Assembly (NCBI RefSeq): GCF_029960785.1
Contig: NZ_JASBQE010000027.1
Coordinates: forward strand, 62,001 to 126,000
Reading direction: 5' to 3'
Source: Polyangium sp. 15x6
GTDB lineage: Bacteria; Myxococcota_A; Polyangia; Polyangiales; Polyangiaceae
DNA length: 64,000 nucleotides
Positions 10,632 through 20,135 of the stretch are shown here, one piece after another (position 1 is the stretch's first letter; each line of letters begins with the position of its first letter). A model generated the notes under the pieces. The model saw nothing but the letters and a program-made list of their open reading frames with translations, was not told where the DNA came from and did not search any database. The position numbers were made by a program, and so were the translations under genes.

Positions 10632-11828
10632 ATGAAAAAGGCCGAAATCGATGCACTCGTGCTCGCTCATCGGGGAAGCGCCCGCGCCGTGGCCTTCTTG
10701 CACGTCCTGCGGCAAGCGTCGCTCACGCCGGACGATCACGGCTTCCTCGCCGAGCACGCGCACGAGCTCACGTCCGCAGATCTCCTTCGCTGGCGCGCGC
10801 GCGCTCTGTCCGCGGATCGCACGCCCATCCTCGTCGCGCTCGCGAAGCTCTGCGAGGACAACCCCGCCGAGTTCGAGCACGAGGTGCTGAACGCGCCCGG
10901 GCTCTCCTTCGAGGATCGGGAATGGGAGACGCTCGCCGACCTCGTCCGCGGAAAGGCTCCGCCCGCGCTCCAGGCGCGTATCGAGCGCCGCGAAACCCGA
11001 GCCCCCGCGCCCGCCGTCGGGCTCTTCGCGCCCTCGGACGAACCCGTCGATCTCGCCGGGATGTTCGACCTCGACGAGGCGACGCAGCCCGCTGCTTCGG
11101 CCTCGAAAGAAGGGGAAGGCTCGTTCTTCGGCGAAGGCTCGCTCGGCGACGATCTCGGACTCGATCTCGGCCTCGGCGGTGACGAAGGCGATCCGCTCTT
11201 CGCCGACCCGTTCGCGGGGCTCACCGTCGAGGACGCGTTCGAGAAGGTGAAGACCGGGACGAACGGCGACGAGCGCGCGATGCTGCTCGATTGGCTCGCG
11301 GCGCAGGGCGCCGACGGCGAGCGGCTCATGGGCGAAGCGCTCCGCTCGCTGCATCGAGGGCCCGTGCATTCGCCCGTGGTCGCGTGGATCGCAAAGAGGC
11401 TGGCATCAAAACCGGCCTGGGAGACGGACGGGCACAACCTCTTTGGAGCGCTCGTCCATCGGCGCGCTTTCCCGGAGCTGCAGGAGCTCGTCGCGCAAGG
11501 TGCCGGTGGCTCGCCGGAGCTCGCGGAAGCGCGGCTCGCGGCGTTCGGGAACGTGCTCATCGACCTCGCGCGCGAAGCCATCAAAGACAAGGACGAGGCA
11601 CGCGCAGCCGCGATGCTCGCCGCGCTGTCGGCGCAGGGCGCGACGGACGAGACGAGCAAGAGGTTCGGCTCGTTGAAACAAGCACTCCACGAGGCGAACG
11701 CCTCGGCGTATCTCGTGACGCTCGTCGACCTCGTGGTGCAGCATGCGCACACGCGCGGGGAAAACCCGACGGAAGGGATGATCGCCGCCGTGCACACGCT
11801 CTCGGACGCGCTCGGCTCGGGCTCGTAA
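10632..11828 (+). CDS. hypothetical protein, HEAT/TPR-like helical
   Basis: A 398-residue cytoplasmic protein with no signal peptide or membrane segment. It is mostly alpha-helical, with an acidic, Gly/Asp-rich low-complexity middle (about residues 140-195, with repeated LGLDLGLGG-type steps) separating two helical parts. The first part resembles short helical repeats (LLRWRARALSADRTPILVALAKLCE). The ATG at 10632 lies after a GGTGGGGG sequence; an in-frame start 36 nt upstream is possible. Its stop is 6 bp from that of the convergent transglutaminase-like gene. No family was recognised, and no function is proposed. Confidence 0.75.
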   Translation: MKKAEIDALVLAHRGSARAVAFLHVLRQASLTPDDHGFLAEHAHELTSADLLRWRARALSADRTPILVALAKLCEDNPAEFEHEVLNAPGLSFEDREWETLADLVRGKAPPALQARIERRETRAPAPAVGLFAPSDEPVDLAGMFDLDEATQPAASASKEGEGSFFGEGSLGDDLGLDLGLGGDEGDPLFADPFAGLTVEDAFEKVKTGTNGDERAMLLDWLAAQGADGERLMGEALRSLHRGPVHSPVVAWIAKRLASKPAWETDGHNLFGALVHRRAFPELQELVAQGAGGSPELAEARLAAFGNVLIDLAREAIKDKDEARAAAMLAALSAQGATDETSKRFGSLKQALHEANASAYLVTLVDLVVQHAHTRGENPTEGMIAAVHTLSDALGSGS

Positions 11829-11834
11829 GCCCGC

Positions 11835-12746
11835 TCAACGCTTCTTCGTGGACTTCGGCTTCGGCCCGTCCGTGGCTTTGCCCGTCACGGCTTCGTTCTT
11901 CGGCGCCTTCTCCGGCGAACGGATACGCACGGGCACGACGACCCAGTCGTTCGGCTTCAAGAGCTCCTTCGAGATCCATCCGACGGGCGCGTTCTTCGCG
12001 GTCGTCTCGACGAACGCGTACGCGCGGCCCTGGTAGCGGATCTTCTCGCCCTGCGCCGGCACGGCGACGCCGAGCATCGCGTGCCGGTGCGCATTCGAGT
12101 TGAGGAGCACGCTGTCGACGCCGATCGCGTCGAGCAGCATGTGCAAAAGGAGCGCCTTCGAATCGCAGTCGCCTTTCTTCGCCGAGGCCACGAGCGCCGG
12201 CGGCATGAGGCCGAAGGGGCGATCCTTCGGGATCTCGTAAGGGATCGTCTGGACGAACGAGGCCAGGAGCTCGACGGCGTCGAGCGTGCCGAGCTTCGCC
12301 TCCTGGATGCGCGCCTTGAAGCGCGCGGCGAGCGGATCGACATCGGGTTTGCTGCGCTCCGCGAGCGACTCGAAGATGCACTGCATGCTCGCGTCGCAGC
12401 CCGGCGGCGGCACCCACCGGAACGCACCGTCGCCCGCGTCCTGGTATTTGAGGCGCTGCGCGAGCTCGCGGTGCGCCGCGTCCACGTCACGCTGCTCGTC
12501 CGCGCCGAGCGCGTAGCCCGCGCGATAGACGGGCGGCTCGAGGCGAGGATCCCGCCACGCATACTTCGTCGCGCCGGCCTCGGGCGTCTTTTCGGGATAC
12601 ACCGCGACGCCGAGATCGACGCCCGGCGTGTCCTCGGACGGCTCCGCGTCGCCGCTCTGCGAGAGCAGGTCTCCGAGGTTGCAGCAGCAGCCCGCGACGA
12701 ACACGCACGCCGTCGTGGCAAGCGCGAGGATCGTTCGACCGTTCAT
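11835..12746 (-). CDS. transglutaminase-like lipoprotein
   Basis: A 303-residue lipoprotein: lipobox VAGC with Cys20, followed by two further cysteines. The segment from about residue 160 to 255 has the transglutaminase/papain-like core: Cys194 in KKGDCDSKALLLHMLLDAIG, His222 in HRHAMLG, and an acidic residue in AYAFVETT as likely third member. Such periplasmic domains act as peptidases or protein cross-linkers, but substrate is unknown. A basic Lys-rich tail ends the protein. Its ATG overlaps the stop of the DUF350 gene by four bases, so the pair is translationally coupled. Confidence 0.8.
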   Translation of the reverse strand: MNGRTILALATTACVFVAGCCCNLGDLLSQSGDAEPSEDTPGVDLGVAVYPEKTPEAGATKYAWRDPRLEPPVYRAGYALGADEQRDVDAAHRELAQRLKYQDAGDGAFRWVPPPGCDASMQCIFESLAERSKPDVDPLAARFKARIQEAKLGTLDAVELLASFVQTIPYEIPKDRPFGLMPPALVASAKKGDCDSKALLLHMLLDAIGVDSVLLNSNAHRHAMLGVAVPAQGEKIRYQGRAYAFVETTAKNAPVGWISKELLKPNDWVVVPVRIRSPEKAPKNEAVTGKATDGPKPKSTKKR

Positions 12747-13288
12747 GACGGCGCCATCACCTCGTCACGCGCGAGCTCCGGCAGCGGGAGCAGACCGTCG
12801 AGGGCGGTCTCGAGGCCCGGCGCGGCCACGAGCGCGATCACCACCATCACCGCGCCGAGCACGAGCGCGGGCGCGAGGTTGCCCTTCCGGATCTCGGCGA
12901 GCTCGTCCACGCCGCGCGTGAGCCGGACGAAGAGGAACGTGCCCACGGCGAGCGCTGCGGCGCCCACGGCGAGCGAGAGCGCGACGTGCGCGAGGCCGTA
13001 GAACGCGAACTTGCCGAGCATCACCGGCGCGAGCTTCTGGCCGCGGTACATGAGGTCCATCGCGGCGAACGTCGCCGACACCGCGTGCTGCGCGAGGAGC
13101 CCGAGCGAGAGCAGACCCGCGGCCGAGATGACGGCGACGCCCGTGTTGCCCTTCGCGAGCTCCTCGTCGATCTCCCCGAGGCGCAAGAGCCGCCCGAGCA
13201 CGCGCGAGCCGAGCCACACGCCGAGGGCCCCGACGAGGATGCCGAAGAGGATCTTGCCGATCCCGATCACGAAGAGGGCGACGTTCAC
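12743..13288 (-). CDS. DUF350 family inner-membrane protein
   Basis: A 181-residue, four-helix membrane protein. The first helix (VALFVIGIGKILFGILVGALGVWLG) is followed by the DUF350 motif GEIDEELAKGNTGVAVISAAGLLSLG, in which the N-terminal half (acidic residues then KGN-A) is repeated at lower similarity as VDELAEIRKGNLAPALVLGAV, the internal duplication typical of the family. The GTG at 13288 places the first helix at the N-terminus; longer frames add an implausible basic extension. It is coupled (ATGA) to the transglutaminase-like lipoprotein. The biochemical role of DUF350 is not established. Confidence 0.82.
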   Translation of the reverse strand: MNVALFVIGIGKILFGILVGALGVWLGSRVLGRLLRLGEIDEELAKGNTGVAVISAAGLLSLGLLAQHAVSATFAAMDLMYRGQKLAPVMLGKFAFYGLAHVALSLAVGAAALAVGTFLFVRLTRGVDELAEIRKGNLAPALVLGAVMVVIALVAAPGLETALDGLLPLPELARDEVMAPS

Positions 13289-13556
13289 GGCGCGAGCGTA
13301 GCGGAATCGAAAGGCCCTCGAAACCGGCGAACGAGCCGAGCCCCCCTCGGCCGGACACCGCGGAAAACGCAGGAGTTTCGCTTCTCGTGCTCTCCGAGGG
13401 CTCGCTCTTTCGCGTCGCCCGGCCCCCGGGAGGTGTTTCGTGGCGAGCTCGTCCGGAAGTGACGCGCCAAGCGTTGCGCGGGCCGAGCGGGGATCGTAGG
13501 TAGCAAGGACGAAGAAGTCCCCCAGAGGAGGCGCGCGCGTCGCGAGAGCACCGAAC

Positions 13557-15623
13557 ATGCCCGAATCTCACGAAAATCCGCTGCTCGGTCTCGGCTACGA
13601 AATCCCCTTCGATCGCATCCGCGGCGAGCACGTGCAGCCGGCCGTGAAGGCGCTCCTCGCCGAGGCGAAGGCGCGGCTCGACGCCCTCGCGGCGGACCCG
13701 GGCCCCCGCACGTACGAGAACACCATCACCGCGCTCGAGCGCGTGACGGAGCAGATCGATTTCGTGATGGGCGTCGTCGGCCACCTGGAGTCCGTCGCCA
13801 CGACGCCGGAGCTCCGCGCCGCGTACTCCGCGGTGCAGCCCGAGGTGAGCGAGTTCTACAGCGGCATCGCGCTCTCGGAGCCCGTGTGGAACGCGCTCAA
13901 GGCGTACGCCGCGACGGACGAGGCGAAGGCGCTCACGGGGACACGCAGGCGGTTGCTCGACAAGACGATCGCCGATTTCAAGCGCAGCGGCGCGGACCTC
14001 GATCCCGACGGGAAGAAGCGGCTCGCGGAGATCGACGTGGAGCTCGCGCAGCTCACGCTCCGTTACGGGCAAAACGTGCTCGACTCGACGAACGCGTTCG
14101 AGCTCGTGATCGGCGAGCCCGAGAAGCTCGCGGGCCTGCCCGAGGGCGCGGTGCTCGCGGCGAAGGCGAGCGCGGAGGCGAAGGGCCTCTCGGGGTATCG
14201 CTTCACGATGCAGGCGCCGAGCTACCTGCCCGTGATGACGTACCTCGACGATCGCTCGATCCGCGAGCACATGTACCGCGCCTACGCCACGCGCGCGACG
14301 GAGCCGTCCTGGGACAATCGGCCGCTCTTGCAGCGCATCCTCGTGCTCCGGCGCGAGAAGGCGCGCCTGCTCGGCTTCGACAGCTTCGCCGACCTCGTGC
14401 TCGAAGACCGCATGGCGAGGTCGGGTCACGCCGCGCGCACGTTCGTGCAGACGCTGCGTGAAAAAACGCAGGTGTACTTCGAGCGCGAGAACGCCGAGCT
14501 CGAAGCGTTCCGCAAGGAGCTCGAGGGCCCGGACGCGCCGACGATCGAGCCGTGGGACGTCGCGTATTACGCCGAGAAGCTCCGCCGCGCGCGGTACGAT
14601 TTCGACGAGGAGTCTCTCCGACCTTACTTCTCCGCGGAGAGGGCGCTCGAAGGCGTCTTCGCGATCGCCTCGGCGCTCTACGGCGTGCGCATCGAGCCTT
14701 CGCCCGAGACGAAGGCGTGGCACGAGACGGTCTCGACGTACCGCATCGTGGAGCCGAAGGGGCACGCGAGCGCGGTGTTCTACGTGGACCTCTGGCCGCG
14801 CGAGTCGAAGCGCGACGGCGCGTGGATGCAGGGCCTCGTGACGGGCATCGCGCAGGCGGCGACGCCGGCCTCGCACGTGGAGGTGCTCGCGGGCAACCTG
14901 ACGCCGCCGATCGGCGATCGTCCCGCGCTCCTCAACCACCGCGAGGTCGAGACGCTCTTCCACGAGTTCGGCCACCTCATGCATCACGCGTCGAGCTGCG
15001 TGGAGGTGCGCACGCTCGCCGGGACGAACGTGGCGTGGGACTTCGTCGAGCTGCCCTCGCAGATCATGGAGAACTGGTGCTGGGAGAAGGAGGCGCTCGA
15101 CCTCTTCGCGCGGCACCACGAGACGAACGAGCCGATCCCGGCGCCGCTGCTCGAGCGCATGCGGGCGGCGCGCACGTTCCGCGCGGCGAACGCGATGATG
15201 CGGCAGCTCGGCTTCGCCGAGGTCGATCTCGCGCTGCACGTGGACTGGGATCCGGCGCGCGACGGGGATCCCACCGCGTACGGCCGCGAGATCCTCTCGC
15301 GCCACGCGCCCGCGCCGCTGCCGGGCGATCACGCGATGCTCGCCTCGTTCTCGCACCTGTTCTCGAGCCCGGTCGGGTATGCCGCGGGGTACTACTCGTA
15401 CAAGTGGGCGGAGGTGCTCGACGCCGACGCGTTCTCGCGGTTCAAGCGCGAGGGGCTGTTCAGCCGGGAGGTCGGCGAGGCCTTCCGATCCGAGATCCTC
15501 GCGCGAGGCGACAGCGAGGATCCGATGGTCCTTTACCGGCGCTTCATGGGGCGCGAACCAACCCTGGAGGCGCTGCTCGAACGCGACGGCCTCATCGCGT
15601 CCGGGACGGCGGTGGCCGTTTGA
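13557..15623 (+). CDS. prlC: M3 family oligopeptidase (oligopeptidase A-like)
   Basis: A 688-residue cytoplasmic zinc metallopeptidase that degrades oligopeptides, including cleaved signal peptides in E. coli. The N-terminus NPLLGLGYEIPFDRIRGEHVQPAV matches the start of oligopeptidase A, whose length (about 680) also agrees. The zinc motif HEFGH starts at residue 469, with a downstream Glu ligand in the WDFVELPSQ segment. The C-terminal YYSYKWAEVLDADAFSRF is also characteristic. The stop overlaps the hslO start (TGATG), so peptidase and redox chaperone are co-translated. The gene symbol rests on similarity to the PrlC branch rather than Dcp. Confidence 0.92.
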   Translation: MPESHENPLLGLGYEIPFDRIRGEHVQPAVKALLAEAKARLDALAADPGPRTYENTITALERVTEQIDFVMGVVGHLESVATTPELRAAYSAVQPEVSEFYSGIALSEPVWNALKAYAATDEAKALTGTRRRLLDKTIADFKRSGADLDPDGKKRLAEIDVELAQLTLRYGQNVLDSTNAFELVIGEPEKLAGLPEGAVLAAKASAEAKGLSGYRFTMQAPSYLPVMTYLDDRSIREHMYRAYATRATEPSWDNRPLLQRILVLRREKARLLGFDSFADLVLEDRMARSGHAARTFVQTLREKTQVYFERENAELEAFRKELEGPDAPTIEPWDVAYYAEKLRRARYDFDEESLRPYFSAERALEGVFAIASALYGVRIEPSPETKAWHETVSTYRIVEPKGHASAVFYVDLWPRESKRDGAWMQGLVTGIAQAATPASHVEVLAGNLTPPIGDRPALLNHREVETLFHEFGHLMHHASSCVEVRTLAGTNVAWDFVELPSQIMENWCWEKEALDLFARHHETNEPIPAPLLERMRAARTFRAANAMMRQLGFAEVDLALHVDWDPARDGDPTAYGREILSRHAPAPLPGDHAMLASFSHLFSSPVGYAAGYYSYKWAEVLDADAFSRFKREGLFSREVGEAFRSEILARGDSEDPMVLYRRFMGREPTLEALLERDGLIASGTAVAV

Positions 15624-16510
15624 TGAGCGAAACGAACGTCACGAACAATCGATCCGACAAGGTCATCCGCGCCATGACGAACGATGGCGCGTTCCGGGTC
15701 ATCACGGCGCTCACGACCGAGACGGTGCGCGGCGCGATCGCCTCGCAAGGAGCCAAGGGCGCGGTGGCGAGCCGCTTCGGCGAGCTCGTCACGGGCGCGA
15801 TCCTGATCCGCGAGGCGATGAGCCCGAACCTGCGCGTCCAGAGCATCCTGAAAGGCGCGGGCGGCAAGGGCAGCATCGTGGCCGACGCGCACCCGGACGG
15901 CACGAACCGCGGCCTCGTGGGCTTCAGCGGGGAGACGGGTGAGGACATGACGGGCGGCAAGGGCGCGCTACTCAAGATGATGCGGACGCTGCCAAACGGC
16001 GCGCTTCACCAGGGCATCGTGGAGGTCTCGTTCGAGGGGCCGGACGGCGGGATCTCGGGGGCGCTCATGGCGTACATGCAGCACTCCGAGCAGATCGTCT
16101 CCACGATCGCGGTGGCGACGCTGCTCCAAGGGGACGAGGTCGTCGCGGCGGGCGGCTACATCGTCGAGCTCTTGCCGGAGGTCGAGCGCGGGCCGCTCAT
16201 GATCATGACGCAGAGGCTCGAAGACTTCCCGAAGCTCGACGACCTGCTCCACAAAGGAGACCTCACGCCGCACGCGCTGACCGAGGATCTCCTGTATGGC
16301 ATGCCGTACACGCTGCTCGCGGAGTCCGATCTCCGTTACGCGTGCCATTGCAGCGAGCTCCGCGTCCTCTCGAGCCTCGCCACCCTCCCGCGCTCGGACA
16401 TCGAGGATCTGCTCCGCGACAACAAGGTCCTGGAGATCACCTGCGATTATTGCCGCAAAGAATACGGCATCCAGCCTTCGCAGTTGAAGGCGCTCCTCAT
16501 GGCGAGCTGA
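15623..16510 (+). CDS. hslO: redox-regulated molecular chaperone Hsp33
   Basis: A 295-residue cytoplasmic holdase that is activated by oxidation and protects unfolding proteins. It has the Hsp33 N-terminal domain (about residues 10-190) and a C-terminal redox switch of four zinc-binding cysteines: Cys241 and Cys243 in ACHCS, then Cys274 and Cys277 in CDYC. That is the family pattern CxC...CxxC. The linker and length are normal. Start ATG 15623 overlaps the peptidase stop. The pairing suggests a shared role in oxidative protein quality control, which is inference. Confidence 0.96.
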   Translation: MSETNVTNNRSDKVIRAMTNDGAFRVITALTTETVRGAIASQGAKGAVASRFGELVTGAILIREAMSPNLRVQSILKGAGGKGSIVADAHPDGTNRGLVGFSGETGEDMTGGKGALLKMMRTLPNGALHQGIVEVSFEGPDGGISGALMAYMQHSEQIVSTIAVATLLQGDEVVAAGGYIVELLPEVERGPLMIMTQRLEDFPKLDDLLHKGDLTPHALTEDLLYGMPYTLLAESDLRYACHCSELRVLSSLATLPRSDIEDLLRDNKVLEITCDYCRKEYGIQPSQLKALLMAS

Positions 16511-16659
16511 ACAGGCTCGCGCGCTCGTCCCCACCAAACGCTCGCGTCATCCGCCCCCGCCATTGCCATTCCGGCCAGCACGGCGCTGCCCATTCGCGTT
16601 TCGCCGGCTTGACCATTCTTTGCTTGGATGCCACGCCTCTCGGGTACGGGGGGCAACCA

Positions 16660-17994
16660 ATGGATCTCTCTTCTCACGAGCGCGAGGTCACGCGCGTCGC
16701 CACCACCATTCGTGTTCAGGCCGGCCGGGGCGGGCCTGTCCGTATCGACAAGGGCGGCGTCTCCCATTTCGTCCCCGTCCCGGGCGATCCTCGGGAGCGC
16801 GCCGCGCGCATCGACGCCTCGCGGCTCCGACGCGTCCTCAGCATCGATCCCGAGCGCCGCGTCTGCGTCGCCGAGCCTGGCGTCACGTTTGCCGAGCTCG
16901 TCCCGCGCACGCTCGAACATCACCTCGTGCCTGCGGTCGTCCCCGAGCTCGAGGACATCACGCTCGGCGGCGCCGTCGCGGGCTGCTCGATCGAATCGAG
17001 CTCGTACCGCTACGGCGGCTTCCACGATAGCTGCCTCGAGTACGAGGTCATCTCCGGCGACGGCGAGATCGTCACTTGCTCGGCCGAGAAAGAGCCCCTG
17101 CTCTTCGACATGATCCATGGCTCGTACGGCACGCTCGGCGTCCTCTCGCGCATCACGTTCCAGCTCGTGCCGGCGAAGCGGTTCGTCCGGATGGAATACC
17201 GCCACTACGACAGCTTCGACGCCTTCAATGCCGCCATGGTCGAGCGCTGCCGCGTGGGCGATTTCGAGTTCGTCGACGGCATCGTCCACGGACCGCGTAT
17301 GTTCGTGCTCTGCCTCGGCACGTTCGTGGACGCGGCGCCGTTCACCTCGAACTATCGCTGGCTCGACGTCTATTACAAGAGCACCCTCGGGCGGACGGAG
17401 GACTTCCTCACGACGCCCGATTATTTCTTCCGCTACGACGCCGAATGCCACTGGCTCAGCCGCACCGTCCCGGGGCTCGAGACGAAGCCCGTCCGCTGGC
17501 TCGTCGGCCGCCACGTCCTCGGCTCGCGCAACCTCATTCGCTGGTCCAGGCGGCTCGATCGCGTGCTCGGCCTGAAGTCGCGCCCCGACGTCGTCTGCGA
17601 CATCTTCGTCCCGCAGCGGAACTTCTCCGCGTTCTACCCGTGGTACGCGCGTGATTTCGATTTCTGGCCGCTCTGGGTCGTCCCCTACCGCATGCCGCGC
17701 CCCTACCCCTGGATCCGCGAATCTCACGCGAAGCACGAGGACGAGCTCTGGATCGACTGCGCGGTCTACGGCAAGCCCAATAACGACCCGCTCATCGACT
17801 GGTCCGAGGTCCTCGAGCGGAAGACGTACGAGCTCGGCGGCGTGAAGACTTTGATCTCGCGCAACCATTACACCGAGGAGCGATTCTGGGAGATCTACGA
17901 CCGCGAGCGTTACGAGGCCGCGAAGCGTAGGCTCGACCCGCGTGGCGTCTTCCCGGGCCTCTACGAGAAGTGCCATCGCGTCCGCAAAAGCTGA
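16660..17994 (+). CDS. FAD-linked oxidoreductase similar to delta(24)-sterol reductase (DHCR24/DWF1)
   Basis: A 444-residue flavoprotein. The FAD-binding PCMH half includes LRRVLSIDPERRVCVAEPGVTF and then PELEDITLGG, continuing with IESSSYRYGGFHDSC. These follow the DHCR24 pattern (PEL-D-T-GG...G--IESSS--YG-F---C--YE) closely. A SYGTLGVLSRITFQLVPAK stretch matches the end of the FAD domain. Members reduce the C24 double bond of sterol side chains or act on other lipids, so a role in myxobacterial sterol or lipid synthesis is plausible but unproven. There is no signal peptide. The ATG at 16660 is chosen because the longer frame runs into hslO. No other sterol gene is in the window. Confidence 0.82.
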   Translation: MDLSSHEREVTRVATTIRVQAGRGGPVRIDKGGVSHFVPVPGDPRERAARIDASRLRRVLSIDPERRVCVAEPGVTFAELVPRTLEHHLVPAVVPELEDITLGGAVAGCSIESSSYRYGGFHDSCLEYEVISGDGEIVTCSAEKEPLLFDMIHGSYGTLGVLSRITFQLVPAKRFVRMEYRHYDSFDAFNAAMVERCRVGDFEFVDGIVHGPRMFVLCLGTFVDAAPFTSNYRWLDVYYKSTLGRTEDFLTTPDYFFRYDAECHWLSRTVPGLETKPVRWLVGRHVLGSRNLIRWSRRLDRVLGLKSRPDVVCDIFVPQRNFSAFYPWYARDFDFWPLWVVPYRMPRPYPWIRESHAKHEDELWIDCAVYGKPNNDPLIDWSEVLERKTYELGGVKTLISRNHYTEERFWEIYDRERYEAAKRRLDPRGVFPGLYEKCHRVRKS

Positions 17995-18045
17995 CGCTCC
18001 GCTCCTCCGTCCGCCGTGATACGGTGGCGGGCGAAGGAGCTTGCC

Positions 18046-20070
18046 ATGCTACCGTCTCGGACTCTCGCCGCTTGCCTCATTTCATTCGCTGGTCTCGCCG
18101 CGCTCGGATGCTCGGACGGCACGGAGACGCCCGCGGGGCCGCCGCCGCTCGCCGTCCCCGAGGGGTGTAACCCCATCGCATTCGAGAACGACTGCCTCCT
18201 GCCCTACCCGTCCGATTTCTACTTGAAGGACGACGCCGCCATGCCGAGCGGCAAGCGGGTCGTGATCCCCGAGCCCGCGCAGATGAAGGACAGGACCGAG
18301 AGGTCCTTCGATTTCACGGCGTCGCACCCGATCGACGGGTTCTCGACGCACCAGCCGATCCTCGTGCATTTCAAGGAGGGCGTGAGCACCGAGGGCGTCG
18401 TCTTCCACACGGACGAGCCCGAGAAGAGCCTCTCGCCCGAGAGCAAGGTGATCCTGCTCGACGCGGCGACGGGCAAACCCGTGCCGGTCTGGGCCGAGGT
18501 CGACATGAACACCGACGAACCGTCGGAGCGGGCCTTCATCCTCCGCCCCTTCGCGCGGCTGGAAAACGGCAAGCGGTACATCGTCGCGCTCCAGGGGCTC
18601 GCGCAATACACCGAGGTCGACGGAATGCCGGCCGCGGGCCCGCCCCTCGCGCCGCCCGAGGGATTCAGGCGAATCCGGGACAAAGAGACGACCTCCGATC
18701 CCGTGCTCGATCCCATCACGAGCCGCTACGAAAAGGACGTCTTCCCCGCGCTCGTGGCCCATGGCGTCGATCGGACGAAGCTCCAGCTCGCCTGGGATTT
18801 CACGACGGGCAGCGAGGAGATGAACACGCGTGATCTTCTCGCGATGCGCGATGACCTCATTGCCAAGCTCGAAGCGAACCCGCCGGTCGTGGGCAATGTC
18901 GTCGTCAAGGAATACACGCAGGGCAGCAACGAGGACGCCGGCGAGAACGAGAACATCTGGATGCGGATCGAGGGCACGATCAAGGTGCCGCTCTACATGG
19001 AGAGCGCCGATCCGGGCGCGGTGATCCACCGCGACGCGAGCGGAAAGCCCGCGCAGAACGGCGAGGCGGACGTCCCCTTCATTCTCCAGGTCCCGCACAG
19101 CCTGAAGCCCGCGGACGCGTCCTTCGAGCCGGCGCGCATCCTCCAGTACGGGCACGGCTTCTTCGGGCTCGCCGAGGAGATCAATTACGGCTTCATGCGC
19201 GGCTACGAGAACGAGCGCAAGTACATCGCGGCCGCGGTCGATCTCTGGGGCATGGCCGAGCCGGACATCCAGATCGTGCTGCAGAAGGCCATCGAGGAGC
19301 CCGGCGTCGTGTTCAGCTTCGTCGATCGCATCCACCAGGGCATCATCAACTACATCGCCCTGAGCTACGCATTGAAGGGCCCGATCGCCGCGCTGCCCGA
19401 GCTCCAGCAATTCGACAAGCCCCTCTACGACACGAACAAGCTCTACTATTACGGGATCAGCCAGGGCTCGATCTTCGGCGTCACCATGATGGCCCTGAAC
19501 CCGATCCTCGATCGCGCCGCGCTCGGCGTCGGCGGCGGCCCGTACTCGCTCATGATGTCGCGCTCGGCGAGTTATCAGCAGCTCTACGGCCTGCTCTACA
19601 ACCAGATCCAGAACCCGCTCACCCTCACGAAGCTGATGTCCATGAGCCAGGGCACCTGGGACCGCGTCGACCCTATGACCTACGCGCCGCATCTCTTGAA
19701 GGACACGTATCCGAAGAGCCCGGCGAACCGGCACGTGCTCATGCAGATCGGGATCGGGGATCACTCGGTGAACAACCTCGCGAGCCACCTCGTCGCGCGC
19801 GCGACGGGCATTCCCCTGCTCGACCCCTCGCCGCGGCCGATCTGGGGCCTCGAGAGCGTGAAGGCGCCCGCGGACGACGCGCTCGTCGTGATCGACTTCA
19901 AGCTCGCGACCGAGCCCGGGATCGAATGCAAATTGCCCTCGGAGGCCGAGAAGAACGACGTGCACGAGGGCGTGCGGCGCAACGAGAAGGTCAAGGACCA
20001 GCTCGATCTGTTCTTCCAGCCGGACGGGCAGATCCAGAACACCTGCGAAGGCGCCTGCGATCCCGAATAG
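18046..20070 (+). CDS. large lipoprotein with alpha/beta-hydrolase-like C-terminal half
   Basis: A 674-residue exported lipoprotein: signal peptide ending AALGC, then Pro-rich spacer. The N-terminal ~300 residues look like a beta-rich, Ig-like domain (FSTHQPILVHFKEGVS..., LRPFARLENGKRYIVAL). The C-terminal half carries YGHGFFGLAEE and then YYGISQGSIFGVTMMAL, whose G-x-S-x-G (GISQG) is a serine-hydrolase nucleophile elbow; a His in GIGDHSVN is a candidate triad member. Substrate unknown. The ATG at 18046 has AAGGAG 8 nt upstream. Large lipoproteins of this layout are common in Polyangiales. It is followed by the peroxiredoxin gene after 65 bp. Confidence 0.8.
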   Translation: MLPSRTLAACLISFAGLAALGCSDGTETPAGPPPLAVPEGCNPIAFENDCLLPYPSDFYLKDDAAMPSGKRVVIPEPAQMKDRTERSFDFTASHPIDGFSTHQPILVHFKEGVSTEGVVFHTDEPEKSLSPESKVILLDAATGKPVPVWAEVDMNTDEPSERAFILRPFARLENGKRYIVALQGLAQYTEVDGMPAAGPPLAPPEGFRRIRDKETTSDPVLDPITSRYEKDVFPALVAHGVDRTKLQLAWDFTTGSEEMNTRDLLAMRDDLIAKLEANPPVVGNVVVKEYTQGSNEDAGENENIWMRIEGTIKVPLYMESADPGAVIHRDASGKPAQNGEADVPFILQVPHSLKPADASFEPARILQYGHGFFGLAEEINYGFMRGYENERKYIAAAVDLWGMAEPDIQIVLQKAIEEPGVVFSFVDRIHQGIINYIALSYALKGPIAALPELQQFDKPLYDTNKLYYYGISQGSIFGVTMMALNPILDRAALGVGGGPYSLMMSRSASYQQLYGLLYNQIQNPLTLTKLMSMSQGTWDRVDPMTYAPHLLKDTYPKSPANRHVLMQIGIGDHSVNNLASHLVARATGIPLLDPSPRPIWGLESVKAPADDALVVIDFKLATEPGIECKLPSEAEKNDVHEGVRRNEKVKDQLDLFFQPDGQIQNTCEGACDPE

Positions 20071-20135
20071 CAGCCCCATTGCGCCCGGCCTTCCTTCTGC
20101 GCTACGGTTCGTCCGCGCGCAGAGGAGGACCGGGC

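Noticed and set aside
10252-10656. Minus-strand 134-codon frame ending at the orphan terminator
   Set aside because: Start overlaps the plus-strand gene, no ribosome binding site, Arg/Pro-rich shadow composition; an RNA is a better reading of the terminator.
12765-15356. Long minus-strand open frame of 863 codons
   Set aside because: Antisense shadow of the M3 oligopeptidase; Arg/Val/His-rich composition caused by GC-rich codons, no domain.
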